Origin: Promethearchaeota archaeon
GTDB taxonomy: Archaea; Asgardarchaeota; Lokiarchaeia; Sigynarchaeales; SOKP01
Direction of reading: 5' to 3'
Assembly: GCA_019057975.1 (NCBI GenBank)
Contig: JAHLWJ010000093.1
Span: 1-14,871, forward strand
DNA length: 14,871 nucleotides
In this document: piece by piece, positions 1 to 6,183 of the stretch
Position numbering within the stretch: position 1 is the first letter of the stretch
Layout of the letters: each line of letters opens with the position of its first letter
Notes under the pieces: generated by a model
What the model was told of the DNA's origin: nothing
Seen by the model: the letters and a program-made list of their open reading frames with translations, nothing else
Databases searched by the model: none
Translations under genes and position numbers: made by a program

Positions 1-53
1 CCAATATCATTACCAAGAATCTGGTTTCTGAATTCAAAATCTATAGTTGCCAT
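1..53 (-). CDS. 5' end of an unidentified protein (runs off the window edge)
   Basis: Read on the minus strand, an ATG at 53-51 opens a frame with no stop to the window edge, giving about 17 residues (MATIDFEFRNQILGNDI). The residues look like real protein, and the 225-base gene-free stretch beside it suits a divergent promoter shared with the thioredoxin gene. The fragment is too short to assign a family, and no clear Shine-Dalgarno sequence precedes the start. It could be a chance open frame, but the clean ATG and the orientation make a real gene somewhat more likely than not. Confidence 0.45.
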   Translation of the reverse strand, partial: MATIDFEFRNQILGNDI

Positions 54-225
54 TTGAATCGATCAGTTTATCTTAATATTATGTACTATAACTCATTGTC
101 GATTTTAAAATTAATTCTTTTATTCTACAATTTTTAAATTAGAATTTAACATACATTTCGAAATCTTATTTGTCAGCTTTTATGTGATTACATTTTTAAA
201 TTGTAAATGAAATTAATAAAAGTGA

Positions 226-235
226 TTAAATATTT
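226..235 (+). promoter_or_regulatory. Candidate TATA box for the thioredoxin gene
   Basis: TTAAATATTT lies about 45 bases before the ATG at 279. An archaeal start site about 25 bases downstream would leave a leader of roughly 20-25 nt. The rest of 54-278 is AT-rich with no gene or stable RNA that I can recognise. In such AT-rich DNA a TATA-like string is weak evidence. Confidence 0.3.
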
Positions 236-278
236 ATTCCCCTAAGTACAATACAAAAATCATAAAATTGAAATTAAC

Positions 279-374
279 ATGACAAGTATCGAAGAACTAA
301 AAGAATTTGGCCTTGAAATCCCGGATACCATGAAAGAGGGCAAAGTCATCTTAGATGTCTACACTGAAATTTGA
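279..374 (+). pseudogene. N-terminal part of an interrupted thioredoxin gene
   Basis: An ATG at 279 opens a 31-codon frame ending in TGA at 372-374. It starts MTSIEELKEFGLEIPD and ends VILDVYTEI. This is what the start of a thioredoxin looks like: a helix, then a first core strand ending in an acidic residue just before the WCGPC site. The frame is the same as that of the downstream piece at 375-665, so only the TGA separates them. If bases 369-398 are removed, the junction reads VYTE-WCGPCK and the two parts make one normal thioredoxin of about 118 residues. I therefore read it as the true N-terminus of that gene, which is either a recent pseudogene or expressed by recoding or RNA processing. 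Confidence 0.65.
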
Positions 375-398
375 GTGAATTCCTCACACAAACAGCAA
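369..398 (+). repeat. 30-nt hairpin insertion carrying an in-frame stop, just before the thioredoxin active site
   Basis: Compared with the usual thioredoxin layout, these 30 bases are extra and fall between GAA (366-368) and the TGG of WCGPC (399-401). They contain the in-frame TGA. They also form a compact stem-loop: 370-373 (TTTG) pairs with 389-392, an A-A mismatch follows, then 375-378 (GTGA) pairs with 384-387 around the loop ATTCC (379-383). The flanking coding sequence can pair too: 359-366 with 399-406, eight pairs of which three are G-U. That would bring the two coding edges together. The two-base repeat AA at both edges leaves the exact boundary ambiguous by two bases. The pairing was found by eye and no folding energy was computed. 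Confidence 0.6.
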
Positions 399-665
399 TG
401 GTGTGGTCCTTGCAAATTTTTAAGCCCAATTCTAGAAAAACTAAAGGAAGAAGGACTAATAAAATTACTGAAAGAGGATTTAGACAAGAATAGAAGACTA
501 GGCGAACGTTTCAATGTCACAGCTATACCCACGCTTATTTTTTTCAATAATGGTGAACTCTTGAACCATCCAATCGAAGTTCAAGGCCAACTTTTGGTAC
601 GGAACGGATTGATGACCGGGGCTGCAGGAGAGCCTATATTACGGCAAATTATCTCTAAAATGTAG
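375..665 (+). CDS. Thioredoxin-family protein, main part with the CxxC active site
   Basis: Thioredoxins reduce protein disulfides through a CxxC pair. The WCGPC motif is at residues 9-13 if translation starts at GTG 375. The cis-Pro region (AIPTLIFF) follows at about residues 50-57, and the C-terminal helix is intact. The length from 375 is 96 residues, against about 105-115 for a full thioredoxin, and the first beta strand is missing because it lies upstream of the TGA at 372-374. A protein started here would begin with an odd polar stretch (NSSHKQQ) and lack a core strand, so the GTG is probably not a natural start. The C-terminal half shows no decay: no further stop or frameshift. The gene stands alone, with a possible hairpin terminator 65 bases downstream. 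Family assignment is secure; whether the gene is functional is open. Confidence 0.8.
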   Translation: MNSSHKQQWCGPCKFLSPILEKLKEEGLIKLLKEDLDKNRRLGERFNVTAIPTLIFFNNGELLNHPIEVQGQLLVRNGLMTGAAGEPILRQIISKM

Positions 666-730
666 TTGTTTTGAATATCCACTCATTTTAATGCCATATT
701 TTTATTTCTTTTTCTTAAAAATCATACTAA

Positions 731-760
731 TAATCTGTTAATCAGATTAAAAATTTTTTA
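731..760 (+). terminator. Stem-loop followed by a T-run (terminator or operator)
   Basis: TAATCTG (731-737) and CAGATTA (743-749) form a perfect 7-bp dyad around a 5-base loop, followed by a T-run at 755-759. It lies 65 bases after the thioredoxin stop and 65 bases before the ATG at 814. A terminator for the upstream gene or a regulator site for the downstream operon would both fit. The low GC content makes it a weak terminator. Confidence 0.35.
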
Positions 761-813
761 TTTAATGAAATTTTTTCAATATTTAATTAAATTTGAGATT
801 GTAAAATAAAACT

Positions 814-1326
814 ATGAATTTTTCGAGGAAAGAATTGGTAAAAACAGATGCAACGATGAATCAAATGCGTAATAGCATTCATATCCTAGCAAGCTTCATG
901 GAGAAAAATGGAGTTTCTGATTTAAAAGAAAGATTAAGGAAGATGGGACAAAATATAGCCAAAACCTATATTCGATACTGGAAACCAACAGATTCGGTCA
1001 ACTTTTCTAATTTAAAAGATGTTATTACGACTATCTATCAGAAAATTCTGAACAGTTCTCCTTCAATTGAATTAAATGATGCTGAGAATTTGGTAAAAGT
1101 TCGAGATCATAATTGTGCTCTGTGTAAATATCATTACGATGATATAGAAATAGCAGGATGTGAGATTATAATGGGAATGGTTTCTGAAATCATTTCTCTT
1201 ATTAACAAAGAATCTAATGGCATATCTTCTTTGATTTTTGAACCACATGAAGTAACAGAGTCTCGAGCCTATGGAAATAAAACATGTATTCAAGTATACA
1301 AATATAGAATAGGAGGGAGAGGCTAA
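814..1326 (+). CDS. Cysteine-motif protein resembling the V4R/TRAPP (Bet3) fold
   Basis: This is a 170-residue soluble protein with no signal peptide or membrane segment. A helical N-terminal half (to about residue 90) is followed by a CxxC pair (C101, C104), a third Cys (C116) in GCEIIMGMVSEII, and a final strand region with TESRAYGNKTC (C158). The order 'cysteine, G, hydrophobic helix, then E..a.G...C' is typical of V4R domains and resembles the core of Bet3-type TRAPP subunits. V4R domains bind small molecules or metals; TRAPP subunits serve as scaffolds in GTPase regulation. The family call comes from reading the pattern, not from a search. The next gene has the same block and starts two bases after this stop, so the two are almost surely co-transcribed and may form a complex. 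The start follows an AT-rich, TATA-like region. The cellular role is unknown. Confidence 0.6.
   Translation: MNFSRKELVKTDATMNQMRNSIHILASFMEKNGVSDLKERLRKMGQNIAKTYIRYWKPTDSVNFSNLKDVITTIYQKILNSSPSIELNDAENLVKVRDHNCALCKYHYDDIEIAGCEIIMGMVSEIISLINKESNGISSLIFEPHEVTESRAYGNKTCIQVYKYRIGGRG
1312..1317 (+). promoter_or_regulatory. Shine-Dalgarno site inside the end of the upstream gene
   Basis: GGAGGG lies 11 bases before the ATG at 1329, within the last codons of the 814-1326 gene. It supports ATG 1329 as the start and suggests coupled translation of the pair. Most other genes here lack such a clear site. Confidence 0.6.
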
Positions 1327-1328
1327 AA

Positions 1329-2801
1329 ATGGGAGCTTTTCAATGGTTAATGAAAAAAATTACAAAAGTTTTTGGTCGGTCTACTAATGCATTGTTCTAC
1401 ACATTACTTTATAGGGAAATCCTTAAGGAAATCAATGAGGTAACTAAAAAGGAAGAAGATAGTCTCATTATCCTTAGAGAAATTGGAAAGAGGGCTGCCT
1501 ATGAATCGTGTGAGCGCCATTCAAATATTTTTAAATTTATGCCCGGATCTCCTAAAAAAATTTTGGATTATTTTGAGATTCTTTGGGTTGTAGTATTTGG
1601 TAGGGAGTTAGATGATTATTCTTATGAAGAAATTCCTAAAGAAGGTTCAAAATATAATGATTACATTGTAAAAATCAGTAAGTGCCCACTTTGTGCCGAT
1701 TATGGTCAAGATAATGAAGACACATTTAATTTTAATAAATTGAAAGATAAAAAAACTGAAGGATTAGCATGTGGACTATGTGGAATGCTAGAAAGTGTTG
1801 CTAACTTTATACTAAAAATAAAAAGGAATGATTATCGGATTCAAATAGTCGAGCAAGCTTGTATTGCGAAAGGAGGAGATTGCTTACAATTTATCTGTAA
1901 AATCCATGACTATAAATCATGGGAAAAACTTATGGATTCAAGAAGTAAAGAACGAAATGCACTAAAAGTAAATTTTGGTGAATATCTAGAAGAGGAAGAC
2001 ATAGTACAAGAAACTAAACTTGATATTATAGATAAACTCCAAGATGTTATATCAATTGATAAATTAGAAGAGTATCTTGATGAGCCATTAGAAAGTATAA
2101 AAGAAAGAGTTTCTGATATTATAAGAGATAAACTAAACATGGAACCTGACCATTTTTTTGATTACTTTAGAAATTATGAGGATGATATGATCAAGATTAT
2201 TGGTTATTTAGGAATTCATCTTTTAAATGAATATGGAGGCCTGTTAGAAAAAACTCTCAAGAATGAGTGGTTTTCAAAAGTTTTTGGATATATATTTAGA
2301 CAACTTAAAGAAATGACATTATTATTTATTCCACTAGATGTAATCCGAGATTACAACGAATTGCTAGTCAGTTTTTTGGATGGTTTAGCACCCCCAGAAA
2401 TGGTCGACAATGTTAAACAATTTACAGGAAGAGATACAATAAATTACCTATTTGAAGGTGCTCAAATGGCTCTTGAAAACTTAGGTATTGAGTTCTCCGA
2501 ATTAAAAGAAAATGTTTGGGAAGAATTAAAGAAGGAAAGAGAGAATGGTTTGATTCCCTCTGAGACTACGCCAATTGATAAAACTCGTGAAAGAGTACCT
2601 CAAATTATAAGCATAATTCAAGAAATCCTGATGATATTTAATGATATTCTTACTTTACCAATTAGAGTCCTAATATCTGAAAGTCATTATGGATTAAAAA
2701 CAGCAATTAATTCTGTGGTCTCTGAAGAAGAAGGTTTATATGGTTCTATAAGGGAGAGGTTTGATAAAATATTTGATCAAATCGAAGAAATTCGAAAATA
2801 G
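1329..2801 (+). CDS. Two-part protein: V4R/TRAPP-like N-terminal domain plus unknown helical C-terminal region
   Basis: This is a 490-residue protein. Residues about 45-192 repeat the pattern of the upstream gene: a helical segment, CPLC (C119, C122), a cysteine-rich hydrophobic helix (ACGLCGMLESVANFIL, C148 and C151), and a closing EQACIAKGGDCLQF (C178, C185). That last block resembles the end of V4R domains (C-x-G-x-C-x-F). Residues about 200-490 are mostly charged, predicted-helical sequence that I do not recognise. It includes a more hydrophobic stretch near 330-350 and a helical tail. There is no signal peptide. The two genes look like diverged paralogues, the second with an added domain. 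The paired cysteines could bind zinc or another metal. Possible roles include ligand sensing or, if TRAPP-like, a scaffold for small GTPase regulation. The roadblock gene next door fits the latter but does not prove it. Confidence 0.55.
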   Translation: MGAFQWLMKKITKVFGRSTNALFYTLLYREILKEINEVTKKEEDSLIILREIGKRAAYESCERHSNIFKFMPGSPKKILDYFEILWVVVFGRELDDYSYEEIPKEGSKYNDYIVKISKCPLCADYGQDNEDTFNFNKLKDKKTEGLACGLCGMLESVANFILKIKRNDYRIQIVEQACIAKGGDCLQFICKIHDYKSWEKLMDSRSKERNALKVNFGEYLEEEDIVQETKLDIIDKLQDVISIDKLEEYLDEPLESIKERVSDIIRDKLNMEPDHFFDYFRNYEDDMIKIIGYLGIHLLNEYGGLLEKTLKNEWFSKVFGYIFRQLKEMTLLFIPLDVIRDYNELLVSFLDGLAPPEMVDNVKQFTGRDTINYLFEGAQMALENLGIEFSELKENVWEELKKERENGLIPSETTPIDKTRERVPQIISIIQEILMIFNDILTLPIRVLISESHYGLKTAINSVVSEEEGLYGSIRERFDKIFDQIEEIRK

Positions 2802-2814
2802 AATTTTAAAACTC

Positions 2815-2820
2815 TTTTTT
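2815..2820 (+). terminator. T-run downstream of the V4R/TRAPP-like operon
   Basis: A run of six T follows the stop of the 1329-2801 gene by 14 bases, within the 39-base gap to the convergent roadblock gene. Archaeal termination often needs only a T-run on the coding strand. There is no stem-loop. Confidence 0.35.
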
Positions 2821-2840
2821 AAATTGTTTTAATTAAGAAA

Positions 2841-3212
2841 TTAATCTAACAAATCAGCAATCTTATTTGAGACGCTTTGAATGTTAAGAAAGACCATGCC
2901 GAGAGAGGCATCACTTTTCGCGAGGGTACATAAAATAGCGTTTTCTCCGGCTTTAGATAGTATTATGATGCCGTCAACACCTTCTATTAGTATTCGTTTC
3001 AAATCTCCTCGAGCAAGCTCTTCTACGGCGCGTTCAGAAACGCTTAGAATAGCTGCACTCATCGCTGAAACTATACCATCATTTATATCTCTCGCAAGCG
3101 CAGAGCATATTGGAAGCCCTTGAACGCTAACGATAGCTGAACCCTGAATATCTGGATTTACAGCTTCCATTTGGCGTAATAAGTCAGTGAGTTCAGCGAT
3201 GTTTTCACTCAA
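2841..3212 (-). CDS. Roadblock/LC7 domain protein
   Basis: This 123-residue protein is almost entirely one roadblock/LC7 domain. It has an N-terminal helix (LTDLLRQMEAV), the strand pair with SAIVSVQGLPICS at about residues 25-37, the central amphipathic helix (about 47-67), and closing strands with IIILSKAGENAILC near 82-95. Roadblock proteins dimerise and regulate small GTPases, as MglB does in bacteria; the family is expanded in Asgard archaea. No partner GTPase lies in the window. The only start that includes the first helix is a TTG (3212-3210), since TAA at 3218-3216 closes the frame upstream. A five-codon frame (ATG at 3226-3224) ends in a TGA overlapping that TTG. The gene is visibly richer in G and C than its neighbours, which could reflect strong selection or a different history. 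Confidence 0.85.
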   Translation of the reverse strand: MSENIAELTDLLRQMEAVNPDIQGSAIVSVQGLPICSALARDINDGIVSAMSAAILSVSERAVEELARGDLKRILIEGVDGIIILSKAGENAILCTLAKSDASLGMVFLNIQSVSNKIADLLD

Positions 3213-3305
3213 AGATTAATCAACATGAATAAGTAGATATTTTAATATTCTAATAATAAAATTATATTTTATAAAATTATTTTTATTTTTGATCTAATTT
3301 TAATG

Positions 3306-3327
3306 TTAACTTTAATATTAAAGTTAA
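3306..3327. repeat. Perfect 22-bp palindrome in the divergent promoter region
   Basis: The half-site TTAACTTTAAT is followed directly by its exact reverse complement, with no spacer. It lies between the roadblock start (3212) and the aminopeptidase ATG (3375), immediately upstream of the likely TATA box of the latter. That position suits an operator for a dimeric regulator. AT-rich DNA yields palindromes by chance more often than balanced DNA, but 11-bp arms without a mismatch remain unusual. Confidence 0.5.
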
Positions 3328-3330
3328 TAC

Positions 3331-3350
3331 TTATTTAAAAAATATTTTTA
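3331..3350 (+). promoter_or_regulatory. Candidate TATA box region for methionine aminopeptidase
   Basis: TTATTTAAAA (3331-3340) and AATATTTTTA (3341-3350) lie 25-45 bases before the ATG at 3375. A start site 25 bases downstream would leave a leader of only about 5-15 nt. Confidence is limited because the whole intergenic stretch is AT-rich. Confidence 0.4.
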
Positions 3351-3374
3351 TCAAAATCCACATTAGTAATTTTA

Positions 3375-4352
3375 ATGACCGAGAATAAAAAGTCAAATAA
3401 TGAAACTCAAGAAGAAAAAAGCAAGGAAGAGTTAGAAAAAGAAGAAGAAGATAGAATTAAAATAGAATCACTTAGAAAAGCAGGAAAAATAGCACAAGAA
3501 GTTAAAAAGGATATTAAACCAAAAATCAAGCCTGGAACGAAAGCATTAGATATTATTACGATGATCGAGGCTAAAATTGAAGATTTAGGCGGTTTATGTG
3601 CATTTCCTGTAAATTTATGTCTAAATAATATTGCAGCACATTATACATCTCCTTTAAAGGATGATGGATTAATGATAGGCGAAGATGATTTAGTAAAAAT
3701 AGATTTGGGAGTGCACATTGAAGGTTATATCGTCGATACTGCATTCACCGTTAATTTCAATGAAGATGAATCACTTGAAAATATTGTACAAGCAACAGAA
3801 GTTGCTCTTGATGCAGTAAAAATGATGGTAAAACCAAAAGTAAATACGAGGGAATTAGGGAAAAAAATTGAAGACATAGTTAGAGGATTTAAATATAATC
3901 CAATAAAAGAACTTGGAGGCCATCAAATTGAGAGATGGACCGTTCATGGGGGAAAAAGATTACCCGAATTGGGTTCTCAAGGGGGAGATATAATGGAAGA
4001 AGGTGAAGTTTTTGCTATAGAAATATTCGCTAGCACAGGTGAAGGATCAGTTCACAATACGCAATACTCACATATTTATGAGTTGAATCCATATTCTGGA
4101 AGAGTTCCCTTACGTAGAAAAGCCTCTAAACAGCTTTTAGGTTTTGTGAATAAAAATTACAAAACATTACCATTTGCTGAAAGATGGTTAGCTAATGAAT
4201 TTAGGATGGGAGTAGCATTTGGGATTCGTGAGTTAGTACAACAAGGAAAACTGCAAGTTCATTTTGTATTAGCAGAAAAAAAAGGAGTTTATGTAGCACA
4301 ATCTGAGGAAACTATTTTGGTTGCAGAAGATGGATATGAACAATTAACTTAA
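3375..4352 (+). CDS. map: Methionine aminopeptidase, type II (archaeal/eukaryotic form)
   Basis: This cytosolic metallopeptidase removes the initiator methionine from new proteins. All five metal ligands of the pita-bread fold are visible: D110 (VKIDLG), D121 (IVDTAF), H183 (GGHQIERW), E216 (AIEIFAS) and E311 (AQSEET). The substrate-binding His is H89 (AAHYTSP). The helical insertion between the last two glutamates, about residues 238-290, is the mark of type II. At 325 residues it is longer than typical archaeal enzymes of about 295, owing to a Glu/Lys-rich extension of about 28 residues. Charged N-terminal extensions also occur in eukaryotic MetAP2, though this one is short and may be unrelated. 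The gene stands alone, with its stop 12 bases from the convergent transketolase gene. Confidence 0.95.
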   Translation: MTENKKSNNETQEEKSKEELEKEEEDRIKIESLRKAGKIAQEVKKDIKPKIKPGTKALDIITMIEAKIEDLGGLCAFPVNLCLNNIAAHYTSPLKDDGLMIGEDDLVKIDLGVHIEGYIVDTAFTVNFNEDESLENIVQATEVALDAVKMMVKPKVNTRELGKKIEDIVRGFKYNPIKELGGHQIERWTVHGGKRLPELGSQGGDIMEEGEVFAIEIFASTGEGSVHNTQYSHIYELNPYSGRVPLRRKASKQLLGFVNKNYKTLPFAERWLANEFRMGVAFGIRELVQQGKLQVHFVLAEKKGVYVAQSEETILVAEDGYEQLT

Positions 4353-4364
4353 AATAGATAAAAA

Positions 4365-5303
4365 TTATTTTCTCACTGAAATTAACAAATTTTTAATTTT
4401 CTCCATAATCTTCTTTTTATTTAAGCCATAAAAATTTAACAACTTCTCTCTATTGCCAGATTGTCCAAATGATTCTTCAATACCAATGAATCTCATTGGC
4501 ATAGGAGAATATTCAGAAATAATTCTAGCTAAGATGCTCCCAAATCCACAATAAATATTATGTTCTTCAAGAGTTACGACACCTTTTGTATCTGAAATCT
4601 CTTTTATTAAAGCACTAATATTAATTGGCTTAACACTAGAAAGATTAACAACTTTTATGGAAATTTCTAATTTTTTCTCGATATAGGGAGCGGAATCTAA
4701 AGCTAATATAGTACCATAACCAGTCCCTACTAAACAAATGTCATCACCGTCTTTAACTACATCTGGTTTTCCAATAAGAAACTTGTAGTCATCATTATGA
4801 ATTTTGTGAAATGATCCTCTAGGTAATCTAATATAAAAAGGGCCTTTTGCATCAAATATATATTCTAACATTTCAATAAGTTCAATATTATCTGATGGGT
4901 TTAAAATTTTTAAATTAGGGAGTGAACACATTAGGCTTAAATCTTCTAATGCATTATGAGTACTTCCATCTCCTCCTACAAAACCACTATGAGTTGTGAT
5001 AATTTTTATATTTAAATTATCATGGCACGCCAATCTAATGAATTCCCATGCTCTTCCTGAAGTAAAGATTGAAAAACCACTTACAACTGGAACTTTTCCG
5101 GATATTGCGAATCCTAAGGCAGTGCCTAGCATGTTTTGCTCAGCTATACCCATATTAAAGAATCTATCAGGATATTCTTTAGCAAATTTATAAGTTCTTG
5201 TAGAAGAAGATAAATCAGAATCTAAAACGACAACATTATTATTTGAATGTCCAATTTTCACTAAAAATTCCCCAAATGTATCTCTAAGATCTTGTTTACT
5301 CAT
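4365..5303 (-). CDS. Transketolase, C-terminal subunit
   Basis: Transketolase moves a two-carbon ketol unit between sugar phosphates using thiamine diphosphate. In many archaea and thermophiles it is split into two chains; this 312-residue chain is the pyrimidine-binding plus C-terminal half. MGIAEQNMLG at residues 51-60 carries the essential Glu (E55) that activates the cofactor. SGFVGGDGSTHNALED near residues 106-121 and the RLPRG segment near 160 are standard for the family. The C-terminal domain includes the EEHNIYCGFGS segment. It is the last gene of the operon, and its start overlaps the N-terminal subunit gene by 8 bases, so the two are translationally coupled. Here it probably serves to make xylulose 5-phosphate and erythrose 4-phosphate, feeding sedoheptulose 7-phosphate synthesis. 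Confidence 0.93.
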   Translation of the reverse strand: MSKQDLRDTFGEFLVKIGHSNNNVVVLDSDLSSSTRTYKFAKEYPDRFFNMGIAEQNMLGTALGFAISGKVPVVSGFSIFTSGRAWEFIRLACHDNLNIKIITTHSGFVGGDGSTHNALEDLSLMCSLPNLKILNPSDNIELIEMLEYIFDAKGPFYIRLPRGSFHKIHNDDYKFLIGKPDVVKDGDDICLVGTGYGTILALDSAPYIEKKLEISIKVVNLSSVKPINISALIKEISDTKGVVTLEEHNIYCGFGSILARIISEYSPMPMRFIGIEESFGQSGNREKLLNFYGLNKKKIMEKIKNLLISVRK

Positions 5304-6162
5304 TATGGGGGATTCCTCTTTTTAAATCATTCTCAATATCCTCAAGTTCTTTCAAAGCTAATGTGAATTCTTCCTCATTTGGGGCGCGTCCATGATATTT
5401 TTGGGTATGTTGCATGAATGATACGTCAGCGCCTTTAATTAAATATGATATCATAACTTTTGGCCTCCCAACTATGCTTTTACACCTTTCAAATCCTTGT
5501 AGAATTTCTTTAAAATTTGACCCATCAGTTTCAATAACTTCCCATCCGAAAGCTTTCCATTTTTCTGCTAGGGGTTCTAAAGCCATAATTTCTTCAGTAG
5601 ATCCATCATTTTGAATACCATTTCTATCTACTATCGCGATTAGGTTATCTAATTTATAATGACTCCCTGCCATTACAGCTTCCCAGATTGAGCCCTCATT
5701 TAACTCTCCGTCTCCTAATAACACATAAATAAATTTTTCTTCATTGTCTAGCTTTGCTGCTAAAGCACATCCCACTCCTATTGATAAACCCATGCCTAAA
5801 GAGCCTGTAGATATTTCAATTCCAATTTTTGAGTTTTTTACTGGGTGCCCCTGTAGATCTGAGCCAATTTGCCTTAAAGTAAATAGATCTTTTCTTTTAA
5901 TAAATCCTATCTTTGATAAAACAGCATACAAAGCTGGTGCTGCATGTCCTTTACTTAAAACAAATATATCTCTTTCAGCCCATTGAGGATCCTCTCGATT
6001 AATCCTCATAACGTTATTATAAAGAAGATAAATAATAGTAACACAGGAAAGTGACCCACCAGGATGACCAGATTGGGCCTGAAAAATCATTTTCAAAACA
6101 TCTTTTTTTATTCCCAAAATGTCATGTAAAATTTTTTTCCCTTCTGCTTCTGATAATGTCAT
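5296..6162 (-). CDS. Transketolase, N-terminal subunit
   Basis: This is the 288-residue diphosphate-binding half of the split transketolase. The thiamine diphosphate/Mg2+ motif runs from GDGELNEG (150-157) to the closing Asn in VDRNG (N181). Active-site histidines are present: H33 (SGHPGG), H73 (SKGHA) and H106 (QGHP). STGSLGMGLS (118-127) is the usual glycine-rich turn. The length is normal for N-terminal subunits (about 270-290). The split is natural rather than a frameshift: each half has its own start, and split enzymes of this kind are common in archaea. It lies 21 bases downstream of the PfkB-like gene within the operon. A functional enzyme needs both chains. Confidence 0.94.
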   Translation of the reverse strand: MTLSEAEGKKILHDILGIKKDVLKMIFQAQSGHPGGSLSCVTIIYLLYNNVMRINREDPQWAERDIFVLSKGHAAPALYAVLSKIGFIKRKDLFTLRQIGSDLQGHPVKNSKIGIEISTGSLGMGLSIGVGCALAAKLDNEEKFIYVLLGDGELNEGSIWEAVMAGSHYKLDNLIAIVDRNGIQNDGSTEEIMALEPLAEKWKAFGWEVIETDGSNFKEILQGFERCKSIVGRPKVMISYLIKGADVSFMQHTQKYHGRAPNEEEFTLALKELEDIENDLKRGIPHNE

Positions 6163-6183
6163 TCTTAAATCTGTATTACTGAT

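Noticed and set aside
372..374. TGA read as selenocysteine
   Set aside because: The codon is not at a redox position, since the CxxC lies 10 residues on. The hairpin spans the TGA itself rather than forming a SECIS element, and no SECIS-like structure was seen after the stop at 665.
369..398. A classical archaeal bulge-helix-bulge intron in the thioredoxin gene
   Set aside because: I tried all three cut positions allowed by the AA edge repeat. None gives a proper 4-bp central helix flanked by two 3-base bulges. A relaxed motif cannot be excluded.
369..401. Vector contamination in the thioredoxin insertion
   Set aside because: The segment contains GAATTC and shares short words (TCACACA, AAACAGC) with the lacZ leader, but the match is broken and the flanks are normal archaeal coding sequence. 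Read coverage would settle it.
1072..1293. Minus-strand open frames inside plus-strand genes (also 1910-2140 and 11667-11858) and plus-strand frames inside the operon
   Set aside because: They have no start context or recognisable motifs and lie entirely within well-supported genes on the other strand.
4365..6162. Transketolase broken by a frameshift
   Set aside because: The two halves are standard lengths for split archaeal transketolases, and an 8-base overlap is normal for coupled genes.
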